A stretch of 64,000 nucleotides of DNA, from the NCBI RefSeq assembly GCF_910592395.1, contig NC_088314.1, positions 19,860,070-19,924,069 of the forward strand, given 5' to 3'. Position numbers and translations under genes: made by a program. This DNA comes from Lineus longissimus (lineage: Eukaryota; Nemertea; Pilidiophora; Heteronemertea; Lineidae). Position 1 is the first letter of the stretch, and each line of letters begins with the position of its first letter. The notes under the pieces were generated by a model. The model saw only the letters and a list, made by a program, of their open reading frames with translations, was not told where the DNA came from and made no database searches. Shown here in pieces: positions 47,001 through 58,556 of the stretch.

Positions 47001-49937
47001 GGTCGAACGGAAGCACATCCATGATTTTGGGTCATACTCTCCTCTTAAAGATCAGAGAGTGCACAGTATCATTTTTGCATTCACGATGTTCACTCATAGA
47101 AACGTGGTAATGAACCAGGGTATTTCAATTTGTAGAACATTCTTTAGATTCTTCATCTTAGGCGTGGCTCGCTCACCGGACTACTTTCTTGCATAACCCC
47201 TCCCACTACGAATTGAACGAGTCAGTCTAATTTGGCGGGAAAGGTTCACCGCTAGGTTGGAGGTCGCAGGAGTTCACCAATGTTTAGATCGTCATGACCT
47301 CCTTGTGACCATGCTACTGCGTTATTTTTAGCGCCAGATCTAGTAGTTGTAGTAACCTTGTCCCCAGGTGATGGGTATCAGTGGTGACTCTAATCCACTG
47401 ATATTGTGTGTGAACTGTCATTATGCTAACAGTTTGTTGCATTGTTGTACAATGGTACAGATGCGAAAGATTGCCAATTTGTCTATTAGGTAAGGTTAAG
47501 GGAGATTTGGAAGACTAATGCCTGCAAGTGCTCTGTCTGTAACCTCTTTTTGTTTTATAAAGAGGTTCTATACATGCTTGCACAGCATCTGAGAGTTCTT
47601 GTCAGTGGCATTGTGTGAGTGACAATTGACATTTTTAGCGGCCTATAGCCTACAGTTAACAACAAAATCTTTGCAAAATCGTTATTTTAAACGTTTTCTC
47701 GGATTCATAAAATCAAAAACAATTTGATAATTTGTGTTTCTCCACTTGTTCCAGCGCTCATTAATATACAGTAATTTGATAAAAACATTTTGTAGCGATA
47801 CAGCTAATTAATGCACCTGTTGACATTGGATCCCTTTTAGTTAATGATCTGACTGTGTCATTGTTTTGTTCAGTCATTGATTGAGTCAAGGTTCTTAGAA
47901 TCTGCGGTCAATAACCTTACGATAGATTATCGAACATCACTGCAAGGGATCAAAATACTGTCCCATTCTGATTAATTTAATCCATCGTTTTCATCAGCAT
48001 AATAACTCATGGGCCTAAAATATTTATGATTTGTCACCCTTTCTCTATCGCCAACCATACTGAGTCAGGATCACCCGATAATACATCAGTGACTATAAGC
48101 TATTGGGTGATTCGTAAATCGAGTTCCGCGAGTGAGGGTATCGCCATGTATGAATTGAGCGTCACTTCATCCAGGTCCTGATCTGACTAATACGATTAGT
48201 GCTGATCGATGATTATCGGAGTCGTAGGCCTAAAAATAAAAATATCGGGGATGACGATCCTTTCGTGATCAATGTGCTGTGTAACACAAAGGATGACAAT
48301 GATCAATTTGTGGTTATTCACCATTTCCTATATCATATTTATGATTTTGATGTTATGATCGTACCGTGATTAAATATGAGCTCTGATATTGCAGTTCAGA
48401 TATTGCAAATTGAGTTATAGTTTCAAATTTTGAAGGAACAAACCTTTAATCAAAAACAGCAGGTTTCAGATTGTCAAGTCATATTTGTTTCAAACCGCCT
48501 GAATATTCCTGTAAACATGTAAAAGTAATCAAATCATTTAAAAAGCGATATTTCATGTTCAGGTGACCTCATATTGACATTGACAAAGTTAATTAATGAA
48601 ATTGGTTATAATGCCTGCCTCATTTAATTCAATTAGTTACCATATGGCATTATTTCGTGTTTGCCCTATTACACAATTTTCGAGGACCCCACGTCTGTGA
48701 AATGATCTGTCAGTCTTTGCAGATTGCTAACCTGAACTGCCTGTCAGGACCTTCAATGACATTTGTGATTTATGAGAGACTGTGATGATATGATCCTGAA
48801 GTATCTTGCAGCAGAGGAGGGGTCAGGCCCCTCGATCCACTTACGGTAAATATGGGAGGGGGTACTTTTTGACTTTTATGCTGGGGAACTTTACCTTACA
48901 AATTATCAAAAAGCGGGCATTTTTCTTATTCATTTGAAAAAAAAATCCACAATGCAGGTGAGAATTCACAATATTGGGGGTATTTTTGCCGAAGTTGGTA
49001 GAAAAAGTTAGGGAAGGGTTTGATATGAAAGTTAATTTTCTTAGACAGGGGTGTATTTTGACTTGGGGAAGAAGCAAAGACCTCCCCAATCAACCTGCCT
49101 AAACTCTTGGAGTGGAAGGGCGGGGAGTAGGAGAGACCAGGGTTTAAAACTCTGTTGGAAAGTAGCAAAAAGGAGGAAAGATATCTAGAGGAAACATGCC
49201 ATTCCGTGCATGGCAACTGATTTCTTATTTGCAGGTCCTGCTGCTGCTGCATTGGCTTTCTTGCTGACTGTACAATGCTGCCCTCTGTGAAAGAATAATG
49301 ACGAAGGAACAAAAGGGATCTATCCTGAAGCTCTTCAGACAGCTAGGTGAGGGCAATACCACAAAATACTTTGGAAGCTGAAAAAGGCAGAATAATGTGG
49401 TCTCTCCCTTGACCCCCTGCTTCTCCTGAAGGCCTAAAGGAATGTCAATGAATACTGCCTTTTGGCTTTAAGTTGATGTCTTATAAATCTGAGGATCAAA
49501 TGAATATAATACTATATGGGCCCAAAAATACTCTTCCAGATGAAATCATTTTGTCTTCTTCAGCTTCAGTGTGTACTGAGATGATCCTTAGTTCTTAATG
49601 TCACTGCAACTTCTGTCATGATGGCACATTTGAGGTGACTCCAGATTTTTCCAATGTCTCAATATTATGCTGACAATCTTTGTCTCATCATCTCACTTAA
49701 AGAAACAGTTTTTGTCTACTCATTCATCAGTCTCAGTCTCACCTGCGGGCTAGTGGGTCTCCTGGCCAAAGACCAATCACTAATTGTTCCTAATTTTACT
49801 CTCATAATACGTCTACAAACTGCTTTTAACATGATTTCCAGTGGTCTATAGGTTACAGCCACTTATGTGGCAGTCTGCTGTGAAAGGGTTAAAACACATG
49901 TTATCACAAAAGTAAATTCTCTTAATTTTTGTTGCAG
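41011..49937. other. Unassigned, probably intronic or intergenic
   Basis: Simple sequence: a poly-G run at about 43405-43423 and poly-A at 46003-46021. At about 45290-45312 an ATAATAATAAAAATTTATATAG word resembles a minus-strand SINE/LINE tail. Long open frames (41185-41523, 44424-44780) lack splice context or recognisable residues. Confidence 0.45.
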
Positions 49938-50009
49938 GAAACTCCCCAAGTTTAAGGTAGTATTAAAAACTTCTTTTAAATCTTCATTGCCATGTGTAGA
50001 CCCTACCAG
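49938..50009 (+). CDS. Candidate internal exon, phase-compatible with 38252-38349
   Basis: TTTTTGTTGCAG precedes and CCAG|GTAAGT follows 72 bp with a single open frame. It needs two bases from the preceding exon and leaves two. The frame reads KLPKFKVVLKTSFKSSL, then PCVDPT. Joining to the exon at 38252 keeps an open frame, with a lysine codon at the junction. The intervening 11.6 kb would be an intron. A MITE inserted 43 bp downstream lies in the next intron. Confidence 0.4.
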
Positions 50010-50052
50010 GTAAGTGTTCTACTTATACAAAATTTCATGTCATTGACTTGTA

Positions 50053-51019
50053 CAGTGGAACCCCGGTAACACGACCACTCATGGGACCAAGGTTCAATGG
50101 TCGCGTTAGTGAAGTTGAAAACCTGGGGAGAAAATGCATGATCAGGTTTTTCGCCAAAATTATTGAACTTATTCATAAGTTCAAAATTCTGAAAAATTTT
50201 CAAAGCCAAAATTTTTTTTAGGCTGATGATGTTTGTTCATTTTGAGCAGAAAAACAACAATTGAAAAAAATATTTGGACTTAGAAATTTTTCATCCTTCT
50301 GATTCTGAAAAAATTTCTGAGTCCAAATATTTTTGGGGGCTGATGATGTTTCTTCATTTTGAGCAGAAAAAAAAACAAGTGAAAAAATTATTTGGACTTT
50401 CATCTGTAGCATGACAAATTTGCTGCAATCAATTTCTTACAGAAATCATGGCAGCATTCGTCTTTTCAATTCTCATCATTCCACATTTCAGAATGCTTCA
50501 ATGTTTTCGGTGATAATTGCTGCCTGACTTAATGTAAATCACATGATTTCTTGCTGTCGGTACCCAGCATGTCAAACACTGACAGTGCTGAATGATGAAA
50601 AAAACAGGGATAAATTGATTCAAAAAACGTTAGCATAACGCAGTTTATTAGTTTTCAACTGATAGTAACTGCCTGTACAAAAGTTTTCATATGGATTCTC
50701 ATGATAGCCACTGTCCGTGGTGTTATAGTAATCAAGAGAGAGGTTTGTACCGAGGTGTTAATTGCCAGGTTAATAGGAGACGCGGTCGCAACCGATTATG
50801 GCTATTCGGCCCTTTGGTCGGGTTACAGGGGTGAATTTGGTTATTGGGACCACCCAATACAGTGGTCGTGGTCTTGGTACCGGGGTGGTGGTGTTACCAG
50901 GGTGGTGGTGTTACCGGGGGCCTTGTAATGGTAATAAGAGAGGAAACCATTTGGCGATTCTTGGTCGTCATAGCGGGGTGGTTGCATTCCCGGGCTGGTC
51001 GCCGACCGAGGTTCCACTG
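50053..51019. mobile_element. 967-bp non-autonomous TA-flanked element (pogo/Tigger-like)
   Basis: The ends are CAGTGGAACCCCGGTAAC and the complement of GGTCGCCGACCGAGGTTCCACTG, flanked by TA on both sides (50051-50052, 51020-51021). Similar GG-rich words (GGTCG, ACCGGGG) fill the right third. An internal ~120-bp tandem duplication (50219-50400) repeats GGCTGATGATGTTT and TTCATTTTGAGCAGAAA. No transposase remains. Confidence 0.65.
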
Positions 51020-51938
51020 TACTTGTCCACCTAATTTCAAGTATTATTGTGTGTCAGACATAAAAAACTAATGCAAATTTTCAAAATATCCAAATTGTTT
51101 AAGATATTTGTCCGACTTTTTTAGATTCATTTCTAAGATTGTAAACCTACTACACTTCTCAGCTTTGCAGATCTGAAGTTCATCTGTCATCTGTTTGGGA
51201 AAAAGTACCAATATCGGTGTGTTCTTATTTACTGCACTTTATGGAATAAAACAAATAAGAAATTTCGTCATATTTATATTGGTGAATTATTCTCCACCAC
51301 CAAAATGCAATGCAATCTAAAAAAATTATGATTTTAAGATTTTCTCAAATCATAGAAATCTTACAGATTTACAGTAGCCACGATGGCCACAAAGTCTAAT
51401 TCGCCGCCTGTGGTTGTTATATCGTTTACTCTATTTCACCAGGCGGAGAAAATCTCATTAAAAAATAAATCGCATCATGAACCAAATCAATTTTGGTTCC
51501 ATAGAACATCTGTTTCTAACCCTAGTTCGAAAATCTTAATTAGACTTGAAACTTGTGTGGGTATCTGTATCATATCTATAGCTGATTAAGGCAAAGTTGG
51601 CATGGCACAAACGTTAGTTTCAGTGTCACCAAAGGTGGCTCCTCTCGGGATTAAACTACTTAACTGGAAACTAATGCAAAAAAATTATCATTGTCTTTTG
51701 TGTTTTTGAAAAATTCCTCAAGGATATCTTGAGATTTTTTTCTGATATGGATTAATACTGCAGCTTGAGGCTTAGATACTTCATTGTTCGGCTAAGAGAA
51801 AACCAATTCTGGAAGCGATAGGGTGTGAGTCTTATGTGTCTCAAAAATGTTAAAGATTTCAATCCCTCCAAGATGAAAAGATAACAAAATGGTTAGTTTG
51901 AAAATTTGCAATCAGAAATAGCTATTTTGATGAAAATC
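51020..51938. other. Unassigned
   Basis: The open frame at 51383-51589 starts in good initiation context (CACGATGG) but has no homology or splice support. Confidence 0.4.
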
Positions 51939-52088
51939 ATGGGTGTAGCTAGCGAGGGGGGTGCCTAGAAGTCACCAAAAAACTTGGTTTTGAACATCGT
52001 TTTGGTTAAAACATTTCAAGTGTCATTTTTTCCTCAAAGAGAGCCTTCTGCCCATCCCCCCAAAAACCAAAATGCTAGCTACGCCCCT
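51939..52088. mobile_element. 150-bp MITE with GGGTGTAGCTAGC ends
   Basis: GGGTGTAGCTAGC at 51941-51953 pairs with GCTAGCTACGCCC at 52074-52086 as an inverted repeat. The short non-coding interior contains a run of G residues. Confidence 0.6.
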
Positions 52089-52112
52089 GAAAATACTGTA
52101 TGATGTAATTTT

Positions 52113-52430
52113 TAGCTCGCCTGGGTGAGCTAATGTTGTCGTGTCTTGTCCGTCGTCCATTGTCTGTCCCTCCGTCGTCCATGCATCCATCGTCTGTCGT
52201 CCGTCTGTTGTCGGTCCATGAGTCCGTCTGTCGTTGTCCGTCATCGTCCGTTAGCGGAGCATGTTTCGTCACTGCAAGGGTTAGATGGCTCAAACTTGGT
52301 GTGATGGTAGCTTTGGGCAATATGCAATCAGATTGTGTATCTATCATTACGTTCCAAAATGTTCAGCATCTTGGCGTCGCTTGTGTTTTCCCTGAAAATC
52401 CATCCCAAAATGACACAAAATGATATATTG
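52113..52430 (+). repeat. Dispersed repeat beginning with an AGCTC...GAGCT hairpin and CGTC-rich tract
   Basis: TAGCTCGCCTGGGTGAGCTA forms a 6-bp-stem hairpin. It is followed by about 130 bp of degenerate (GTCC/GTCGT)n, then unique-looking sequence. The arrangement is typical of a dispersed invertebrate repeat; its exact 3' end is uncertain. Confidence 0.5.
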
Positions 52431-53460
52431 TTATAATTGATATCTAGACATGTCAGAACAAACGAAACACTGCCAATGTAGTTGTTGATGTCGTACAGAT
52501 GCTGCATAGCAAAAATCAGCTCAAAATTCCAACCGCCTCATGGTTTTTCAAACATTTGGTAAATTTTTGCAAAATTCTGCCATCAAACTCAAAAAGGGGC
52601 CTAGGATCCAGGGCCCATATGACCATCCATGAGCATGAATGTATAGGACTGAAAAGCCTGTAAGACATGGGTTTCATCATTAATTGTCCTAGACTCTTTA
52701 AATTTGATATATAGACACCTATTGGGCAACTGTACATATTTCCAAAATCAATGTGACCAGCTCGTCATGTGTAAGTAGGTCAGGTCATAAAATTCACTGA
52801 TGGTAATATATCGAGAAACCTTCACTCCGTGATCTTCAATTGTGCATCATTGATTGATATGATCAAGCTTATCATGGTGCTTGTAACATTTTAACCATGA
52901 CCTAGTTTCCAAGGTCAGAAAGGTCAAACTCTAAAAAATGTAACTGAATGTGGTACGTTTCACTACTATTTTTCACAGATTCTTTAGATTTTATATGTCC
53001 ATGCCTATTGGGCATCTGTACAAGTTGACCCAATTTAGGTCAATTGTGACCTAACTTTGACCTAGTTATCAAGTTCACAGAGGTCAAACTCTAAAAGTGT
53101 CATTGATCGTGCCTCATTTTGTCATATTAAAAAGTCAATTCAACCTCCATGTCTCATTTCAACGAACACTAAATCATTCCCAGGTGAGCACAATATCCTG
53201 AGGACATTTCATTTTCAGTTCCCAAGATACAGAAACTGAACAACTAATCCGCAAGCTTGATAGTCATCATCATCATCAGTTGACTACAAAGCAGGCTGCC
53301 ACAAGCAAGTTCTCAGGTGGAGATCAAGATGGTTTTGTTCCTCCAGATTTTTCTAACTGTCAGAAAGCAGCCCAGGATAAGGCTTTTCTTCATTTCAGGT
53401 CACCTTCGGTCGAGTCCATCATTGATGCAAGGTATTTGAAGTCTATCACGTGTTGTATTG
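52431..53460. other. Unassigned
   Basis: No supported feature. Confidence 0.4.
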
Positions 53461-53572
53461 GTTCTCTGTACACCTTCAGGTGGCATGCTTGCATCACAGT
53501 GCCGTGTCATGTTCTCTGTACGCCTTCAGGTGGCATGCTTGCATCACAGTGCCGTGTCATGTTCTCTGTTTC
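53461..53572. repeat. Two-copy 52-bp tandem repeat
   Basis: The unit from TTCTCTGTAC(A/G)CCTTCAGG to CCGTGTCATG is present twice with one difference, then begins a third time. Each unit ends in a CTTCAG|GTGG splice-acceptor-like word. Its open frames are by-products of the repetition. Confidence 0.75.
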
Positions 53573-53831
53573 AGGTACGTACCATCAGGCCGATGTCTTT
53601 TGCACACTGTTGTTTTATCAATCTTGCAATGAGAACGTGGAGTTATGGACTCCACGAGTGAGATGTTGTGTGCAAAGTCAGATCATTAAGCTGCTTGGCG
53701 GGATGCCGTCTTGAAGCGTTTGGGTGTGTGGTGACTCCACTGTCATCACTTGCAGTAGTCCACAAGAATGATAAAGAGAAATGGAGCATGGACATCCCCT
53801 GGAGTATACGCTGGTTGTGACATCGAACGTC

Positions 53832-54308
53832 TCAGATATGCCACCATTTACTGTAACAACAAGCGTTTACAACATTCTCTGGAATCCTGTAACTTCCTAG
53901 GATGGCAAACAGAGCAATCCTGTTGATCCAGTCAAAGGCCTTCTTGAAGAAGTCAATAAAGGTTAAATTGTGTTGGGAGTTGTTGATCATGGAAGCCATG
54001 CATTCTCCTCTGGAGAATGTGCACCTGCTGGGCACAACTTCTTCCCATCCTGAAGCGGTTTGTTTGCTTCTAAGGAGTGGATTGCCTTGATCACGGATTC
54101 TGTTGAGAAGAATTACCTTGTAAACCTTTTCAGCAATAGACATGAGGCTGATTCGCCTGTAGTTGGTCATCATGGATAGATTTCCCTTCTTCGGCAGCGG
54201 GACAGTGATGTCTGTCATCCACTCTCTGGGGATACTTCGACGCAAAGTTGTGAAAGACTTCATCGAATTGGTTACCACCTCCTTGGAGTGCTTCTGCAGT
54301 GGCGGCAA
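53832..54308 (-). pseudogene. Decayed LINE reverse transcriptase fragment
   Basis: The minus-strand frame shows reverse-transcriptase blocks 0-3: IPREWMTDITVPLPKKG, NYRRISLMSIAEKVYKV, NPLLRSKQTASG and LTFIDFFKKAFDWINR. The usual GFRPGRST stretch is scrambled, consistent with frameshift. The catalytic YADD region is absent. It differs from the CR1/L2-like copies on the left and reads like a different LINE clade. Confidence 0.8.
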
Positions 54309-56111
54309 AATCTAGACTCTGTTCTTATTCATCGCAGCAATGGCTCTGTCTCCCATCCTTGTTGGTGGGTCAGCGTATATTGGAATTAGCGTTCCGTTCA
54401 GTTTCTTGATCGTTGCCATTGTGGCCTCTCGTCTGCCTTATCCTACTCTTCAAGCTGCTTATTTTGGGATCTGCACTCATCAGCCTGGTAGGACAAATTC
54501 AGGTTTGTCATTCAGAGATCTCCAATGCAGTCTGGCCTGCCTAAAAATATATCTTCTTTTGGCTACAGCCTTTTATTTTTCAGGTAGCTATAGGGTGCCA
54601 ATCCCACCTTGATGAAAAGATAACTATAATAATATATTTGTATAACTGGTCAGAACTGTGACTGCATAATCACAAATAACTATTTTGTTGAAATGAATAA
54701 CTGTTTTCTAGGATAACAGAGTCAAAACTATAACTGTATAATCAGAAATAACTATTCTTGCAATTCTATTTTAAGGTAAGTGTTTATGTAATGTTTTTTC
54801 AAAAGTTGTTTCAATGGTGATTGATTCAATCACTTTTCAGTAATTCCTAATCTGCAGAATAAAACTTTAAATAATGGCTTGACCATTTAGAATCTTTGTT
54901 GACCACTTTTTTCTTGGGAATCTTTGATTTTCAGACTGGACTCTATCTTCAAATTATCCTTGTCAACATTATCGTGTGAAAGTATAGCCCACGACTGACC
55001 TTCTCACTTTCAATGAACAGACCCCACATAATTGATACCCTTAACACATGATTGTGGCCATGACTAAGACTCGGATATGATCAGCTCCGTCGAAGGGTAA
55101 CCAAGGACAGCAGCTAAAAGGGCAAGGCCTCCATCGGTATCAAGGACATGATCTTTGACTAATGAGGGGGTTGTCCTTCATGATCTGGTGGCCTATCAGC
55201 ACCACTTCCACAATCACCCAAAACTGACTCTATCAAGTACACCCCATTGTTTTGGAATTTAATAGGCAGTGTCCCTACCTAAGGCGGCAAACATTTACTT
55301 AAAGCGCTCCACGGACGAGCAATATTTTTGCTGTGACCTAAACAAACCCAGCGATTAGCCAGTAAATGATGACACGATGATGGAATGGCTTTCGCCTTCG
55401 TAGTTTCATTTCGTTCTTTTCATCTCTGTGTAAAAACCTACCTCTGTATGAGATCTGAAAGATACATAACTTAATACTGTGCCTCCGGGCAGATTTGATT
55501 GGCCACTTTATGCCAGTATACTGACTGTCCAACTTGTGTTGAAACGAATTGGATTCTACTTGGTAAATGTGGTTGACTTCGTATCCAGTCCATCTGCTAA
55601 ACTGATATGGAGTTTCAATGAACTCTGGGTACTTTGTAGCTAATTGTATCGAACATGATTTGCTGGCTGGTAGGAATTAATTGGTGTTAAGTTCATTTAT
55701 CCTTTGAAATTAAGTATGTAAATTTGGTTAGTAATTATGCGACACTTGAGTTAGCGAGCAGAATGGGTGATTAAGCGACCAGCTGTTTTGTAATTTAGCA
55801 CTTTAACCCTATCTTGTCTCGATAAGGTTAAAAGGAAGGACCATTTCTGGTTCTGGTTTAGTAATTCGCATGCAGGATATAACTTCAAAATCGTTATGTA
55901 TCAGCTGGCTACAAGAAATAGTATCTGATCCTTGAAAATTAACATGACTTGATTGGAATTCATCATGTACCATGCATTTCAGTCTGCAGACCTTATCAGT
56001 GTTAGTGAGAGCTCTGCGTGCATCCAGAATCAGGACTGGTTCAAGTGAAGCCATCAGTGCACATCGGCACATATACCAAGAGGCAAGTACGATGCAATTT
56101 AAAGTAATGCA
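54309..56111. other. Unassigned
   Basis: No supported gene or repeat. Confidence 0.4.
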
Positions 56112-56426
56112 GTGAAAGGCAACACAGACGACCCTCACTGCAAAAGCTCTCGGTGTCGAAATATTGCTTTGGGTGCATCAATGCTTCGAAAGGGCGACAC
56201 AGATGATATTTACTGCAAAGGTACTTGCTGCAAAAATAGTGGCTCGGTTGCGTGCATACTTGTTGGGATAGACCCCATTCCCCCTTGTAAGCACCTCGTT
56301 TGCTCTGGCACAAGCCCCCTCTCCCTCGATGTGTACATATTTAGTGGACAGCCTCTTGATTTGTCTTCGGATTTGATCTGTGAGTTTTCGTCATGTTGTC
56401 GATGGAGATTGGACTTCTTGAGGTAG
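56112..56426 (+). other. Open frame with duplicated cysteine motif, unrecognised
   Basis: The frame contains KGNTDDPHCKSSRCRN and, about 27 codons later, KGDTDDIYCKGTCCKN. This is an imperfect internal duplication visible in DNA and protein. No signal peptide, intron boundary or known family is evident. It could be chance coding within a short tandem repeat. Confidence 0.2.
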
Positions 56427-58031
56427 AATGGGAACCTGGGTCCTCCAGTGTAGAAGGTGGTGCCTCTCAGTGCCATATAGAGGGGAAGATGTCAATACAT
56501 CCAGATTATAGTTCAAGTTCCTGACTGATATTAGTACCACAGGTACTGCTACAAGACTGACCCTGTGTAAAGTTCACCCCGGAAATTCCAAAGTGACCCT
56601 CATGCTCAGAGAATTAGATGAATAAACCAGTATTAGTGACAAATAAATATGGCCACAAATTCCCTGTTCAGAGGAAGGGCGTGGAAAGACGAGTCAGATT
56701 AATTAACAAGAACAATACATGAACTTTATCGGAGTTCATCTCTTTGAGCGAACAACAATGGATGATACGTGACGCTGAGATGGTCACTTTGGGAGCGATG
56801 ACAATTTTTGCATCATCAGGGAGAGGCCAGCCGGGCCCTTGGAGAAATTACGTGCTCGTTGGTCACCTGAGACGGGGTTGAGAGAGTAACTCGATGTGGA
56901 TTTGAATTAAAGCAGGCGGTAAACATGTAATCATGTTGACCACCCTGCTAATGATTTCATTAGGGATGAGGTGGCAAATAATGCAATCTTCACTGACATT
57001 GATGAGAAACGGAATCGGCTCGATTGTAAGAGGCGTTTACTGTAAACCGGGAAATAGTGTATATGTGGCTATCATAGGTTGTGATTTTGTGAAATTGCAT
57101 CTGTGGCATAAAGTTTGATTTAGCATTTTGAAAGCACTTACAGTAAATTTCAATAAAGTATTTTTTGTAGCGTTTTATTATTGACAAAGTTTCCTGATTG
57201 TGCAAAATCTGTAAATTAAAACATGCATGAGTTTGGTATGTGGTAAAATTGTGCCTGCTTCTTCTGAGGACAAAAACGGATATGTCGGAATTGCCTGCCG
57301 GTGATTCAAGATGGGGCCATTAGATATGTCGAAACAAGTACTCCTTCCCCCCAGCTTGGATCTGCCACTTGTCTCACTTATAGTCAAGATTTTTCCAGGC
57401 AGGAATAATGTATCCTCATTTTATCTTTAACCTCTCAAGTTCTAATAATTTGCAAAGGGGAGAAAAAAAAGGAAATGTAAATTTTAGAAAATTTGATGTA
57501 AGATTTGATGTTCTATGCATGTGCATGAAAGGATAAGATGAGGTAAAAGTACTTCTAATTCATGAGTTGAAACCTGGTATGAAAAGGAAAGCACAACACC
57601 CACACCCGCCACTTTCACAGCGTGTGAAATTAAGCTAATTATGGTCATGCCATGACTGCTGCGATTGGCTAAAACACAAGCAGGTGTCACCGCATGAGAT
57701 TTGATACTGTTTCTTTGCCAATTAACCAAGGAAGGTTGTGAACTTCGTTGAGTTTTGTGTTGGGTTTCAAACTCTAGTATCTCGCTCATGAGGTAAAACA
57801 TAGGTAAATGTTTGACCCCATGAAAAGTTCAGGAGATTTTGGTCCTTTCTGTGGGTCTATCCATTGCATGAATTTTTAATTGATCCTTGCAGTTTTCCTG
57901 GCCAATCCCTGGTTCACGGGTCTCAAGAATATGACCCAGTGTTGAGAGTCCATTCACCATGACTATCTGAGATTGACAGAATTCCTGTATTATAGAGAAA
58001 TTGTCTGGGTGCAGCAGAAATTGAACTCAAA
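56427..58031. other. Unassigned
   Basis: No supported feature. Confidence 0.4.
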
Positions 58032-58085
58032 CTACAGTGGAACCGCGGTAATACGACAATAAATCTGTGCCGACCCCTTCTTGGA
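58032..58085 (+). mobile_element. Terminal fragment of a pogo/Tigger-like MITE
   Basis: TACAGTGGAACCGCGGTAA matches the left end of the element at 50053. The partner end was not found. Confidence 0.4.
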
Positions 58086-58489
58086 TCTTGTCCTGTGATT
58101 CACCATACATAGCTAGGGGGAGAATTCCTCCCCATCTTAGCCCAACCTGCCAGCATATCACTCCATCATGTCTTAATCCTCCAATAACCCTCCTGACTTT
58201 GCAGAGTCACTGATTTCATAATGAAATAATCGTGAAGGATGTCAGGGTGCTACGCTACATTGGCCACGACATTGGTGGTCCCCTCATCCTGGCATCGGGA
58301 ACAATTCATAGAAATTTGCCGCTGGCAATTTCTGATGAGAATGATCCGATGAAATATGGTTTCTTGGTCTGCATGGTTGGAATGCCAGCAATGGTTTAGG
58401 CGTGACTGACTGCTGACCCTTTTGATTCTGAAGTACCCTTGGCAATTGTTTCTGACCTGTAATTGCCCCTTGAACCCTTCCCTGTGACC

Positions 58490-58556
58490 TTTGGTGAATT
58501 TGAGCAATAACCTGGTGATTGTTGGTGAATTTTAGCAATAACCTGGTGATTGTTGG
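58490..58556. repeat. Two-copy 34-bp tandem repeat
   Basis: GGTGAATTT(G/T)AGCAATAACC TGGTGATTGTT-type units occur twice in a row. Confidence 0.7.

Noticed and set aside
49234-49346. First exon with ATG at 49298 (reads MTKEQKGSILKLF) between an acceptor-like and a donor-like site
   Set aside because: All frames before the ATG have stops, and its exit phase does not fit the exon at 49938.
52023-52423. Overlapping open frames on both strands
   Set aside because: Created by the GTCC/CGTC-rich simple repeat, which lacks stop codons.
53280-53714. 144-residue plus-strand open frame
   Set aside because: Contains the 52-bp tandem repeat read in frame; two shifted frames over the same repeat are equally open.
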